A stretch of DNA of 64,000 nucleotides from Ignavibacteriales bacterium (GTDB taxonomy: Bacteria > Bacteroidota > Ignavibacteria > Ignavibacteriales > Melioribacteraceae). Shown here piece by piece: positions 19,150 through 28,244 of the stretch (position 1 is its first letter; the number at the start of each line of letters is the position of its first letter). The notes beneath the pieces were generated by a model, which searched no databases, was not told the origin of the DNA, and saw only the letters and a list, made by a program, of their open reading frames with translations. Made by a program: the position numbers and the translations under genes. The DNA lies in assembly GCA_020635285.1 (NCBI GenBank), contig JACKAB010000008.1, forward strand, positions 124,001 through 188,000, in the 5' to 3' direction.

Positions 19150-20373
19150 ATGAAAAAAATAGCCTTGCATTGGCAAATATTAGTTGCTCTAATTATTGCA
19201 ATTTTTTATGGAATTTATTTTACAGAGTATGTTTATTTAATTTCTTGGATGGGCGAATTATTTTTGCGCGCCCTTAAAATGATAATAGTTCCATTGCTCT
19301 TAACCTCAATAATCTCTGGCGTTGCAAATATTGGCAGCGGAGAAAATTTAGGCAGAATTGGATTGAAAACTTTCGCTTATTATATAATGACGAGTTTGTC
19401 GGCTATTTTGGTCGGGCTGTTACTTGTGAATATTTTTCAACCTGGAGTTGGAGCTGATCTTGGATTTGTTAAGGAAGTAGAAGGACTTGATGCAACCAGT
19501 GGATCTTTTGGTCAAACTTTATTAGGTATTATTCCATCTAATTTATTTGTGGCATTTACAGAAGGAAAAATGCTATCAATAATATTTTTCTCACTGCTGT
19601 TTGGTTTTTTCATTACCAAGGTTGATGAAAAATCTAAAAATAATTTAACAGATTTTTTCAACTCTGCGTTTGAAGTTATGATGAAATTAACCATGTTTAT
19701 AATATTATTTACTCCATTAGGAATTTTAGGAATTGTTGCCGGAATAGTTGCTGAACAAGCCGGAGATGTTGATTCGTTGCTTTCAATATTTGGGAGACTT
19801 GGTATTTACATGATCACGGTATTGCTTGGATTATTTATTCATGGAACAATTACACTTCCACTGATTATAAAATTTATTGGCAAAGCTGATCCATTTAAAC
19901 ATTTTAAAGCAATGACAACTCCTTTATTAACTGCTTTCTCAACGTCTTCTTCAGGTGCAACTTTGCCTTTAACAATGGAAGCAGTTGAATATAATTCCGG
20001 AGTATCAAACAAAATTACTAGTTTTACACTTCCACTCGGAGCAACAATCAATATGGATGGAACAGCTCTTTATGAATGTGTTGCAGCTATTTTTATTGCA
20101 CAAGCTTACGGTGTTGAACTATCAATTCTTCAGCAAATAATTATAGTATTAACTTCGCTGCTTGCTTCAATTGGTGCTGCAAGTATACCAATGGCTGGTT
20201 TAGTAATGATGACAATTATTCTAACTGCAGTTGGTTTACCGCTTGAAGGAGTTGGATTAATCTTAGCTGTTGATAGGCTTTTAGACATGAGCAGAACAGT
20301 TATAAATGTTTGGAGTGATAGTTGCGCAGCAGTGGTAATTGCTAAATCAGAAGGTGAAATATTAAAAGTATAA
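19150..20373 (+). CDS. Dicarboxylate/amino-acid:cation symporter (DAACS family)
   Basis: 407 residues with about eight membrane helices and two hairpins. Family motifs: FSTSSSGATLPLTMEA (the serine-rich re-entrant loop), LPLGATINMDGTALYE and the C-terminal DRLLDMSRTVINVWSD. Transports glutamate, aspartate or C4-dicarboxylates with Na+ or H+. It sits between hemW and proC on one strand with short gaps (7 and 12 bases). Glutamate uptake followed by a proline-pathway gene is plausible, but substrate is not proved. Confidence 0.9.
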   Translation: MKKIALHWQILVALIIAIFYGIYFTEYVYLISWMGELFLRALKMIIVPLLLTSIISGVANIGSGENLGRIGLKTFAYYIMTSLSAILVGLLLVNIFQPGVGADLGFVKEVEGLDATSGSFGQTLLGIIPSNLFVAFTEGKMLSIIFFSLLFGFFITKVDEKSKNNLTDFFNSAFEVMMKLTMFIILFTPLGILGIVAGIVAEQAGDVDSLLSIFGRLGIYMITVLLGLFIHGTITLPLIIKFIGKADPFKHFKAMTTPLLTAFSTSSSGATLPLTMEAVEYNSGVSNKITSFTLPLGATINMDGTALYECVAAIFIAQAYGVELSILQQIIIVLTSLLASIGAASIPMAGLVMMTIILTAVGLPLEGVGLILAVDRLLDMSRTVINVWSDSCAAVVIAKSEGEILKV

Positions 20374-20385
20374 AAAAGGAAATTT

Positions 20386-21201
20386 ATGAAAAATAAGAAA
20401 ACAATATCAATAATTGGCTGTGGAAATATTGGTTCCGCCATTGCAAATGGATTGGTAAGTACTGGCTACAAACCATCCCAAATATATTTGACTAAACGAA
20501 AAGCTAAAGATTTAGAAGAATATAAATCCAAAGGTTTTAATACAGCTACCGATAATAAAATAGCAGTTGCCAAATCAGAAATAATAATTTTAGCGGTTAC
20601 GCCTCAACAATTAAATGTTGTATTGGATGATATTAAATCAGCAATTAATATTAAAAAACATATAATTATGTCGGTAGTGTCGGGTGCCTCTATCAAACAA
20701 ATTAAAAATAATATTGGTATGGAAGTTCCGGTTGTACGGGTAATGCCGAATACTGCAATTGCAATTCAAGAATCTATGACTTGCATTTGTGCAGATGAAA
20801 GAGATGCATCTTCTGTGGAATTAGCAAAACAAATTTTTGATTCAGTTGGTAAAACAATTCAAATAAATGAAGACTTAATGGGTGCTGCAACTGCTTTATG
20901 TGCTTGTGGAACAGCTTTCTTTTTACGGGCAGTAAGAGCAGCCTCTCAAGGTGGAATTGAAATCGGATTTCATTCGCATGAAGCTTTAGTAATGGCAGCA
21001 CAAACAGCAAAGGGCGCTGCAACCATGCTTTTAAAAGAAGGTAAACATCCGGAGCGAGAAATTGATAAAGTAACAACTCCACAAGGAATTACAATCTCTG
21101 GCTTAAACCAAATGGAGCATAACGGATTCAGTTCGTCAATGATCAAAGGAATTGTAACTGCAGCGGAGAAGGCCCAAAAGATTTATTCTAATAAAGATTA
21201 A
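20386..21201 (+). CDS. proC: Pyrroline-5-carboxylate reductase
   Basis: 271 residues, full length. N-terminal NAD(P)-binding Rossmann motif IIGCGNIGSAIANGL, conserved VVRVMPNTA and the C-terminal dimer domain ending TTPQGITISGLNQME. Reduces 1-pyrroline-5-carboxylate to proline, the last step of proline synthesis. AAAGGAAA Shine-Dalgarno; last gene before the strong hairpin at 21226. Confidence 0.95.
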   Translation: MKNKKTISIIGCGNIGSAIANGLVSTGYKPSQIYLTKRKAKDLEEYKSKGFNTATDNKIAVAKSEIIILAVTPQQLNVVLDDIKSAINIKKHIIMSVVSGASIKQIKNNIGMEVPVVRVMPNTAIAIQESMTCICADERDASSVELAKQIFDSVGKTIQINEDLMGAATALCACGTAFFLRAVRAASQGGIEIGFHSHEALVMAAQTAKGAATMLLKEGKHPEREIDKVTTPQGITISGLNQMEHNGFSSSMIKGIVTAAEKAQKIYSNKD

Positions 21202-21225
21202 GTTATTCCGAATCATTTTCAAACT

Positions 21226-21260
21226 AAACCTCCGAGGAGTTTAATTCCTGGAGGTTTTTT
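21226..21260 (+). terminator. Rho-independent terminator after proC
   Basis: Two-part stem: AAACCTCC pairs with GGAGGTTT and, after one bulged G, AGGA pairs with TCCT; a run of six T ends the structure. It separates the hemW-symporter-proC unit from the MATE gene. Confidence 0.87.
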
Positions 21261-21308
21261 AGTTATCAAACTCATTGTCCATTCAAAAAAATAAAAAAAG
21301 TTTTCTCA

Positions 21309-22610
21309 TTGAATAAACAAATTCTACGATTAGCAATTCCTAATATTCTCAGTAACCTTTCTATTCCCTTACTTAGTTCTGTTGATACCGCGGTTATGGG
21401 ACACTTAAACTCTGAAGTTTATCTTGGAGCAATTGCACTTGGCTCAATGATTTTTAATTTTATTTATTGGGGATTCGGTTTTTTAAGGATGGGCACAACT
21501 GGATTAACAGCTCAAGTATTCGGTTCAAAAAATAATTCAGAAATTCAGAACACACTTTTTCGCTCTGTGTTGATAGGTGTTAGTTTGGGTTTTGTTTTAT
21601 TTTTTTTACAAAATATAATTGCAGAGATAAGTTTTTATTTAATCAAAGGAAGTCCGGAAGTTGAAAATTATGCATCTGAATATTTTCATATAAGAATTTT
21701 TGCTGCTCCTGCAACCTTGGCAATGTATTCAATTCATGGCTGGTTTTTGGGGATGCAGAATTCAAAATATCCACTTTACATTTCTTTGTTCGTAAATATT
21801 CTTAACATCATTTTAAATTTGTTTTTTGTTTATCAACTTGATATGAAAGTAAGCGGAATAGCTTTAGGAACGGTTATTTCCCAATATTTAGGTTTAATTT
21901 TCTCAATTATCTTAATTGTAAAATCGTATTCTAATTATTTATCAAAAATAAATTTTAGGAAAATTATTGATAAAGAAAAACTTATTAGATTCTTCAAAGT
22001 TAATACCGATATTTTTATAAGAACTTTGTTACTGATATTTGCCATTTCATTCTTTACTGCAAAATCAGCAGAATTTGATAACGTAACTTTGGCGGCTAAT
22101 TTTATTCTTTTTCAACTTTGGCTTATTGTTTCTTATGGTGTTGATGGGTTTGCATTTGCTGCGGAAAGTTTAGTCGGCAAATATATTGGCGCAAATGAGA
22201 ACTCAAATGTTAAAAAAGTAATAAAGTTTTCATTTTATTGGGGAATTTCTTTAAGTGCATTCCTTGGAGTTGTTTACTTCTTTTTTGAAAATGAAATTTT
22301 AAAAATCTATACAAATCAAACTGAAGTGATTGAAACCGCCATGGTTTTTATGATTTGGATTGTTTTTTCTCCAATTATAAATAGTATTAGTTTTATTTGG
22401 GATGGCATTTTTATCGGCGCAACTAAAACTCGTGAAATGTTGATCTCTATGATTATGAGTGTTTTGGTTTTCTTTTTACCGAGTTATTATATAACAAAAG
22501 ATGTTTTTGGTAATCACTCAATTTGGTTTGCCTTAACAATATTTATGGTTATGCGTGGATTAACGCTTTCAATTTTTTATTTTACTAAATTTAAGAAACA
22601 ATTAAATTAA
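21309..22610 (+). CDS. MATE-family efflux transporter, DinF-like
   Basis: 433 residues, twelve predicted membrane helices in two bundles, from a TTG start (MNKQILRLAIPNILSNLS). MATE/DinF motifs: SSVDTAVMGHL in the first helices and GFLRMGTTGLTAQ, with YWGFGFLR. These proteins export cationic drugs or metabolites using Na+ or H+. The DinF branch is suggested by the RMGTTG pattern; substrate unknown. No clear Shine-Dalgarno; preceded by a terminator and 48 bases. Confidence 0.88.
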   Translation: MNKQILRLAIPNILSNLSIPLLSSVDTAVMGHLNSEVYLGAIALGSMIFNFIYWGFGFLRMGTTGLTAQVFGSKNNSEIQNTLFRSVLIGVSLGFVLFFLQNIIAEISFYLIKGSPEVENYASEYFHIRIFAAPATLAMYSIHGWFLGMQNSKYPLYISLFVNILNIILNLFFVYQLDMKVSGIALGTVISQYLGLIFSIILIVKSYSNYLSKINFRKIIDKEKLIRFFKVNTDIFIRTLLLIFAISFFTAKSAEFDNVTLAANFILFQLWLIVSYGVDGFAFAAESLVGKYIGANENSNVKKVIKFSFYWGISLSAFLGVVYFFFENEILKIYTNQTEVIETAMVFMIWIVFSPIINSISFIWDGIFIGATKTREMLISMIMSVLVFFLPSYYITKDVFGNHSIWFALTIFMVMRGLTLSIFYFTKFKKQLN

Positions 22611-22766
22611 AGTTTTATCCAATTAAATTTTCTGCAATTTAGCAAAGATAAAATGAAAATTAATAAATCAACCATTTGTCCGAATTGAATATCACATCCA
22701 TTATTTACCTATATAATATTTATTGAAATTATGCAGATAATATATTATTTTAAGTATTCTCTTTTT

Positions 22767-22790
22767 CGCCCGTAAGGGCGATTTTTGTTT
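22767..22790 (+). terminator. Short hairpin with T tract in the rimP leader (attenuator or upstream terminator)
   Basis: CGCCC and GGGCG with a GTAA tetraloop, followed by ATTTTTG. It lies 10 bases before the rimP start, so it either ends upstream read-through or controls entry into the rimP-nusA-infB operon. The 190 bases between the MATE gene and rimP hold nothing else I can support. Confidence 0.6.
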
Positions 22791-22800
22791 GTGATAATTT

Positions 22801-23244
22801 ATGAAGAACACTGTAAAAATAATTGCGCAAAAAATTGCTGATGATCAAAACTTATTTCTTATGAACTTAATTATAAGAGGTAGCAGCAAAAAGCCAAGTT
22901 TTGAGATATACATTGATAACAAAAATGGTGTTACGGCAGATATTTGTGCAGATTATAGCAGAGAATTTAAAGATGAATTTGAGAAAACAGAATTCGCCGA
23001 AGTTGACTATTCTTTAATAGTATCTTCTCCGGGAATTGATGAACCACTTCAATTTATTGATCAGTTTTATAAGCACATCGGAAGAGACTTCAAAATTTCA
23101 TTTGATGACGGTGAGAAAGTTCAAAGTATTGAGGCAAAACTTACAAATATTGATAATGATGTTTTAACATTCATCTATAAAAAAGAAGAGTTAATAATAA
23201 AATTTAATAATCTAAAAAAAGCAAAAGTAAAACTAAGTTTTTGA
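22801..23244 (+). CDS. rimP: Ribosome maturation factor RimP
   Basis: 147 residues. N-terminal alpha-beta domain with GVTADICADYSREF and the family signature DYSLIVSSPGID, then a short SH3-like C-terminal domain. RimP assists 30S subunit assembly. First gene of the operon rimP-nusA-infB-rbfA-truB-ribF-rpsO-pnp, the same order as in many bacteria. The start ATG stands 10 bases after the leader hairpin, which leaves little room for a ribosome-binding site. Confidence 0.93.
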   Translation: MKNTVKIIAQKIADDQNLFLMNLIIRGSSKKPSFEIYIDNKNGVTADICADYSREFKDEFEKTEFAEVDYSLIVSSPGIDEPLQFIDQFYKHIGRDFKISFDDGEKVQSIEAKLTNIDNDVLTFIYKKEELIIKFNNLKKAKVKLSF

Positions 23245-23262
23245 TTGATGGAGGCTTAACAA

Positions 23263-24510
23263 ATGAATAGTTCTATTGTTGAATCGTTTTCTTATATGGT
23301 TAGAGAAAAAGGTCTTGATAAAGATGTACTTGGCGGAATAATTGAAGAAGTATTTGGAGTGTTGGTTAAAAAGCAATACGGACAAGAAGCAAAATATGAA
23401 GTTGTAGTAAATATGGATAAGGGCGATATTGAGATTTTTCTTGAAAAATCAATTGTTGATGAAGTTGAAGATCCGGAAACGGAAATAAGTATTGATGAAG
23501 TGAACGCAAAAGGAAACGAAGACGAACTTGAAGTTGGTGAAGATTATATTGAAAAAATTGATTTAAGCGCCTTTGGAAGAAGACATATTAATCTTGCCCG
23601 CCAGAATCTAAATCAGAAAATTAGAGAAATTGAAAAAGAAATTATCTTCAAAGAATATTCTGAAATGATTGGTGAAATTGTTGTTGGAGACATTTATCAA
23701 GTAAGAAGAAATGATATTCTTGTTAATCATAATAAAAATGAATTGGTTTTACCTCGCTCAGAACAGATAGTTAGAGAAAGATACAGGAAAGGTGATACAA
23801 TTCGTGCGGTTATAAAAGAAATCAAAAAAACTCCTAACGGACCTGTAATTGTAATCTCAAGAGCAGATAATCTATTTCTTAAACGGCTTTTTGAAATTGA
23901 AATTCCAGAAATATATGACGGAATAATTGAGATTAAAGATATTGCAAGAGAACCTGGCGAAAGAGCTAAAGTTTCAGTAGAATCTCACGATGCAAGAATT
24001 GATGCTGTTGGAGCTTGCGTAGGAATGAAAGGTGTTAGAATACATGCAATTGTTAGAGAATTAAGCAACGAAAATATTGATGTGATTAATTATTCTGATG
24101 ATCCAATTGTTTATATTCAAAGAGCAATTGCTCCAGCAAAAATTAAACAATTAGAACTTGATGAAGAAGCAAAAACTTGCACTGTAAACGCAGATAGTGA
24201 TCAGGTTTCTTTACTTGTCGGAAGAAATGGAGTTAACATCCGTCTTGCAATTAAACTAACCGGTTATGATATTGAAATCATTAGAGAAGAAAAACAATTT
24301 GATGAATACGAAGATGATATAGAACTTGTTAGCTTAAGAGAAGAACTAGGCACTGAAATTGTCGATTTACTTATTAACAACAGATACGATACTGCGGTTG
24401 AAGTACTTTCTGCCGGAGTTGAGAAAATAAAAGAAATTGCAGAACTGGACGAAGAAAAAGCGAAAGAGATAGTTGAAATTATTAAAAGTCAATTTGAAGA
24501 AGAAGAATAA
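23263..24510 (+). CDS. nusA: Transcription termination/antitermination factor NusA
   Basis: 415 residues. N-terminal RNA-polymerase-binding domain (1-125), S1 domain (about 135-200; GEIVVGDIYQVRRNDILV), two KH domains with GACVGMKGVRIHAI and LLVGRNGVNIRLAIKL, and a short acidic C-terminus with one helix-hairpin-helix-like repeat (LLINNRYDTAVEVLSAG). The two AR repeats of E. coli NusA are absent, as is usual outside Proteobacteria. Good Shine-Dalgarno GGAGG. Acts in pausing, termination and antitermination. Confidence 0.95.
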   Translation: MNSSIVESFSYMVREKGLDKDVLGGIIEEVFGVLVKKQYGQEAKYEVVVNMDKGDIEIFLEKSIVDEVEDPETEISIDEVNAKGNEDELEVGEDYIEKIDLSAFGRRHINLARQNLNQKIREIEKEIIFKEYSEMIGEIVVGDIYQVRRNDILVNHNKNELVLPRSEQIVRERYRKGDTIRAVIKEIKKTPNGPVIVISRADNLFLKRLFEIEIPEIYDGIIEIKDIAREPGERAKVSVESHDARIDAVGACVGMKGVRIHAIVRELSNENIDVINYSDDPIVYIQRAIAPAKIKQLELDEEAKTCTVNADSDQVSLLVGRNGVNIRLAIKLTGYDIEIIREEKQFDEYEDDIELVSLREELGTEIVDLLINNRYDTAVEVLSAGVEKIKEIAELDEEKAKEIVEIIKSQFEEEE

Positions 24511-24528
24511 AAAAACGGTACACTAATT

Positions 24529-27183
24529 ATGTCTGAAGATACTAAAGTAAAAAAATTACGATTATACAAATTTGCAGCCGAGTTTAATTTATCTACCGAT
24601 ACATTGGTAGATTTCTTGAAATCGAAAGATTATAATGTTAAATCGCATGCTTCACTTTTAACCGACGAAATGATTGAAGATATCAAGGTTCATTTTAAAA
24701 AAGATATCGAAAAATCAGAAAATCATTATAGAAAAATTTCTGAGTTTCAGAAGAGTATTGGCAAAAAACAAGAAGAAGCAGAGCCAATTGAAGAAGAAAC
24801 AGTTGTGGAAACAATTGCTGAAGAACCTGAAATTGTCCAAGAAGACATTGAAGAGAAAGTGGAGCCGACTGAAGAAGTAATTGAGTCAAAGGAAGAAGTT
24901 GAAGAAGAATCGATTGAATTGGAAGAAGAAGTAGTAGAAGAAGTAGAAAAAATAACTGAACCTACTGAAGAAAAAAATGAATCTTTTAAAACAGCTTCAG
25001 AATTAGCAATTGAAAAGAAAAAATCCGGATTGAAGATTGTTGGTAAAATGGATCTTCAAGACGAAAGAAAGCTAAATAGAAAAACTAAAACTAAAGAAAC
25101 TCCACAGAAAAAAGCAGCTGAAGATACAAAAAGTACTAAAGATGAAGCAAGTGATGATGGAGATAAAAAACATAAGAAAAAATTAAAAGTTAAAAATAAA
25201 GCAAAATCAATTGAACTTAGTGAAGAAACAATCAAAGCTAAGAAAAACAAAAAGGTCAAAAAATTTGTTGTAGATAAACGAGAAGTTGATGCTTCAATTA
25301 AAAGAACATTGCAAGGCGTAGGTAATACAGGTTTAGGCGGAAGAGCTAATGTTAGAAAGAAAAAGAGAAAAGAAAAACATGAAATTGAAGAAGAGATTCA
25401 AGAGCAACGACAGTTAGATAAAGATACAAAAATTTCAGTTACTGAATTTATTGCTGTAAATGAATTAGCAAATTTGATGAAAGTTTCTGTAAGTGAAGTA
25501 ATTTCAAAGTGTATTGGTTTAGGCTTAATGGTTTCTATAAACCAAAGATTAGATGTTGATACAATTACTTTAATCGCAGATGATTTTGGATTTGAAGTTG
25601 AGTTTGAAGAGGAATATACATCAGATGTTTTAGAGGATATTGAAGATCCCGAAGAGTCGTTAAAACCAAGACCTCCAATTGTTACAATTATGGGACACGT
25701 GGATCACGGGAAAACATCTCTGCTTGATTATATAAGAAAAGAAAATGTTGTTGCTGGAGAATCTGGTGGTATTACTCAACATATTGGTGCTTACAAAGTT
25801 GAAGTTGAACCCGGCAAAGAAATCGCTTTTCTTGATACACCTGGTCACGAAGCATTTACAGCAATGAGAGCAAGAGGAGCTAAGGTTACGGATATCGTAA
25901 TTCTTATTGTTGCAGCTGATGATGCTGTGATGCCGCAAACGGTTGAAGCAATTAATCATTCACTTGCCGCAGGCGTTCCAATTATCATTGCAATAAATAA
26001 AATTGATAGGCCTGGTGCAAACATTGAAAAAATTAAACAACAATTAGCCGATAGAAAAATTCTTGTTGAAGATTGGGGCGGCAAATATCAATGTGTTGAA
26101 ATTTCTGCAAAAGCTGGAACTAATATTGACCTTCTATTAGAGAAAATTCTTTTAGAAGCAGAATTGTTGGACTTAAAAGCTAATTTTGATAGAGTCGCAA
26201 GAGGTACAGTTGTTGAAACTCAACTTGATAAAGGAAGAGGAATTACATCAACAGTTTTAGTTCAAAAAGGCACATTAAAAGTTGGCGATCCATTTGTTGC
26301 CGGAAATCATTATGGTAGAGTAAGGGCAATGTTTGATGAGCGAAATAATAAAATTAAAGAAGCTACTCCTTCCACACCAGTTCTGGTGCTTGGTTTTGAG
26401 GGTGCTCCGCAGGCTGGGGATACTTTTGTAATTGTTGAGTCTGAGAGAGAAGCAAGAGAAGTTGGAATGAAACGTCAACAGCTCCAGCGTGAACAAGATC
26501 AAAGACAAGTTAGATTGGTTACACTTGATGATATTGCAAGTAGAATTGGTAAAGGTGAACTTAAAGATCTGCCACTTATCGTTAAAGGTGATGTGGATGG
26601 TTCAGTTGAAGCTTTAGCAGATTCGTTAATGAAACTTTCAAATGACGAAGTACGCGTTCAAGTAATACATAAAGGAGTTGGCGCAATTTCAGAGGGTGAT
26701 GTTCTTCTGGCAGCAGCTTCAGCAGCTATCATTATTGGTTTCCATGTAAGGCCACATGTGAATGCACGTAAACTTGCTGAAACCGAAAAAGTTGATATTA
26801 GATTGTACAACGTAATTTATGATGCAATCAATGAAGTGAAATCTGCACTTGAAGGAATGCTTTCCCCAATTATTTCAGAGAAACTGGTTGCTACAGTTGA
26901 GGTTAGAGAAACTTTCAAAGTTCCAAAAGTTGGAACAATTGCTGGTTGTTATGTAACAGATGGTAAAATTACAAGAAACAATAAGATAAGATTATTTAGA
27001 GAAGGCGTTACTATTTACGAAGGTCAGTTAGCTACTTTGAAGAGATTTAAAGATGATGTTAAAGAAGTAGATGCAGGTTATGAATGCGGGTTAAATATTG
27101 CTAATTTCAACGATATAAAAATTGGTGATGTTATAGAATCATACGAAACTGTAGAAACTAAACAAAAATTACAGTCATCATAA
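24529..27183 (+). CDS. infB: Translation initiation factor IF-2
   Basis: 884 residues. IF2-N domain at about 8-55 (RLYKFAAEFNLS), a long low-complexity Glu/Lys-rich linker (about 70-300), a second IF2-N-like domain (about 305-355, NELANLMKVSVSEV), then the GTPase: GHVDHGKTS (about 388), DTPGHEAF, NKID, and domains II-IV. It delivers initiator tRNA to the 30S subunit. The linker codons are mainly GAA and AAA and give long antisense open frames that are not genes. Stop overlaps rbfA start (TAATG). Confidence 0.97.
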   Translation: MSEDTKVKKLRLYKFAAEFNLSTDTLVDFLKSKDYNVKSHASLLTDEMIEDIKVHFKKDIEKSENHYRKISEFQKSIGKKQEEAEPIEEETVVETIAEEPEIVQEDIEEKVEPTEEVIESKEEVEEESIELEEEVVEEVEKITEPTEEKNESFKTASELAIEKKKSGLKIVGKMDLQDERKLNRKTKTKETPQKKAAEDTKSTKDEASDDGDKKHKKKLKVKNKAKSIELSEETIKAKKNKKVKKFVVDKREVDASIKRTLQGVGNTGLGGRANVRKKKRKEKHEIEEEIQEQRQLDKDTKISVTEFIAVNELANLMKVSVSEVISKCIGLGLMVSINQRLDVDTITLIADDFGFEVEFEEEYTSDVLEDIEDPEESLKPRPPIVTIMGHVDHGKTSLLDYIRKENVVAGESGGITQHIGAYKVEVEPGKEIAFLDTPGHEAFTAMRARGAKVTDIVILIVAADDAVMPQTVEAINHSLAAGVPIIIAINKIDRPGANIEKIKQQLADRKILVEDWGGKYQCVEISAKAGTNIDLLLEKILLEAELLDLKANFDRVARGTVVETQLDKGRGITSTVLVQKGTLKVGDPFVAGNHYGRVRAMFDERNNKIKEATPSTPVLVLGFEGAPQAGDTFVIVESEREAREVGMKRQQLQREQDQRQVRLVTLDDIASRIGKGELKDLPLIVKGDVDGSVEALADSLMKLSNDEVRVQVIHKGVGAISEGDVLLAAASAAIIIGFHVRPHVNARKLAETEKVDIRLYNVIYDAINEVKSALEGMLSPIISEKLVATVEVRETFKVPKVGTIAGCYVTDGKITRNNKIRLFREGVTIYEGQLATLKRFKDDVKEVDAGYECGLNIANFNDIKIGDVIESYETVETKQKLQSS

Positions 27184-27545
27184 TGTCATTGCGTCAAGAG
27201 AAAATATCAAGTCTGGTAAAGGAAACCTTAAGTTTAATTTTTCTAGAAAAAATTACTGATCCGCAATTGGGATTAGTAACAATAACTAGTGCCAAAGTTA
27301 CGCCGGATCTTAAAATTGCAAAAGTGTATTTATCAGTTTATGAAAAAGAGAAGAGAAAATACGCTCTTGAACACATTGAATCTATGAAAGGTTATATAAG
27401 ATCGGAATTGGCAAAAAGAGTTAGCTTAAGAATTACACCCGAACTTCATTTTTATATTGATGATACTCAAGATTATGTTGAAAAAATGAATAAGATTTTT
27501 AGTTCTATAAAAAATGATAATAACAAAACAGACGAGAATATTTAA
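27183..27545 (+). CDS. rbfA: 30S ribosome-binding factor RbfA
   Basis: 120 residues with the single type-II KH fold; SLIFLEKITDPQLGLVTIT and PELHFYIDDTQDYVEKM are typical. RbfA binds the 30S subunit late in assembly. Starts at the infB stop (one-base overlap) and its 3' end overlaps truB by 32 bases, so these genes are translationally coupled. Confidence 0.93.
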   Translation: MSLRQEKISSLVKETLSLIFLEKITDPQLGLVTITSAKVTPDLKIAKVYLSVYEKEKRKYALEHIESMKGYIRSELAKRVSLRITPELHFYIDDTQDYVEKMNKIFSSIKNDNNKTDENI

Positions 27546-28227
27546 CTCCTCTGATTTATCAGAAGGAAGTGTTCTTTTAATTGATAAACCAAAAGGAAAA
27601 ACATCATTTGATGCTGTTTGGTGGGTAAGAAAAAAACTGCAGATTAAAAAAGTTGGTCATGCAGGAACTTTGGACCCAGCGGCAACAGGTTTATTGATTG
27701 TATGTACTGGAAAAAAAACAAAAGAAATTTCTAAATTTCAAGAATTGCATAAAGTTTATACGGGAGTTATCACACTTGGAGCAACGACAGCTTCAATGGA
27801 TCAAGAAACTGAACTTGAAAATGTGAAAGATGTTAAAGAATTATCAGAAGAGAAAATTTATAAAATTAGAGATTCTTTTTTAGGAGAAATTGAGCAAATT
27901 CCGCCGATGTTCTCAGCATTAAAGCATAAAGGAAGATCACTTTATAAATATGCAAGAAAAGGAATTGAAGTTAAGCGTGAACCAAGAAAAGTTTCAATTT
28001 ATAATTTCCGAATTACTGAAATAAATATTCCCTATATATCTTTTGAAATAGAATGTTCTAAAGGCACTTATATAAGAGTAATAGCTAATGATTTTGGAAT
28101 GAAAACTGGTTATGGTGGTTATTTAGGAGAACTTAGACGCACAAAAATAGGTGATTATGATGTTAATAATGCACTCACTTTGGAAGAGTTAACTAATTTA
28201 GAGATTAATTTTGATGTTCAAGATTAG
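27514..28227 (+). CDS. truB: tRNA pseudouridine-55 synthase TruB
   Basis: 237 residues. Catalytic aspartate D54 in VGHAGTLDPAATGLL, preceded by the GSVLLIDKPKGKTSFD start motif; GTYIRVIANDFG near the C-terminus. Makes pseudouridine 55 in the T loop of tRNAs. The C-terminal PUA-like domain of longer TruB proteins is missing, as in many Bacteroidota. The start lies inside rbfA; a later in-frame start would remove only non-conserved residues, so the N-terminus is uncertain by about ten residues. Confidence 0.95.
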   Translation: MIITKQTRIFNSSDLSEGSVLLIDKPKGKTSFDAVWWVRKKLQIKKVGHAGTLDPAATGLLIVCTGKKTKEISKFQELHKVYTGVITLGATTASMDQETELENVKDVKELSEEKIYKIRDSFLGEIEQIPPMFSALKHKGRSLYKYARKGIEVKREPRKVSIYNFRITEINIPYISFEIECSKGTYIRVIANDFGMKTGYGGYLGELRRTKIGDYDVNNALTLEELTNLEINFDVQD

Positions 28228-28244
28228 GTGATTATTTAAAGACT

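Noticed and set aside
22640..22660. Promoter-like TATCTTTG on the minus strand
   Set aside because: It matches the Bacteroidota -7 box, but no minus-strand gene follows it; the MATE gene occupies the sequence.
22712..22717. TATAAT box upstream of rimP
   Set aside because: Nearest -35-like TTGAAT is 21 bases away, too far, and AT-rich sequence gives such matches by chance.
24695..25259. Antisense genes opposite the infB linker
   Set aside because: Open frames on the minus strand arise from GAA/AAA-rich codons read as TTC/TTT; they are leucine/phenylalanine/serine-rich with no start context or homology pattern.
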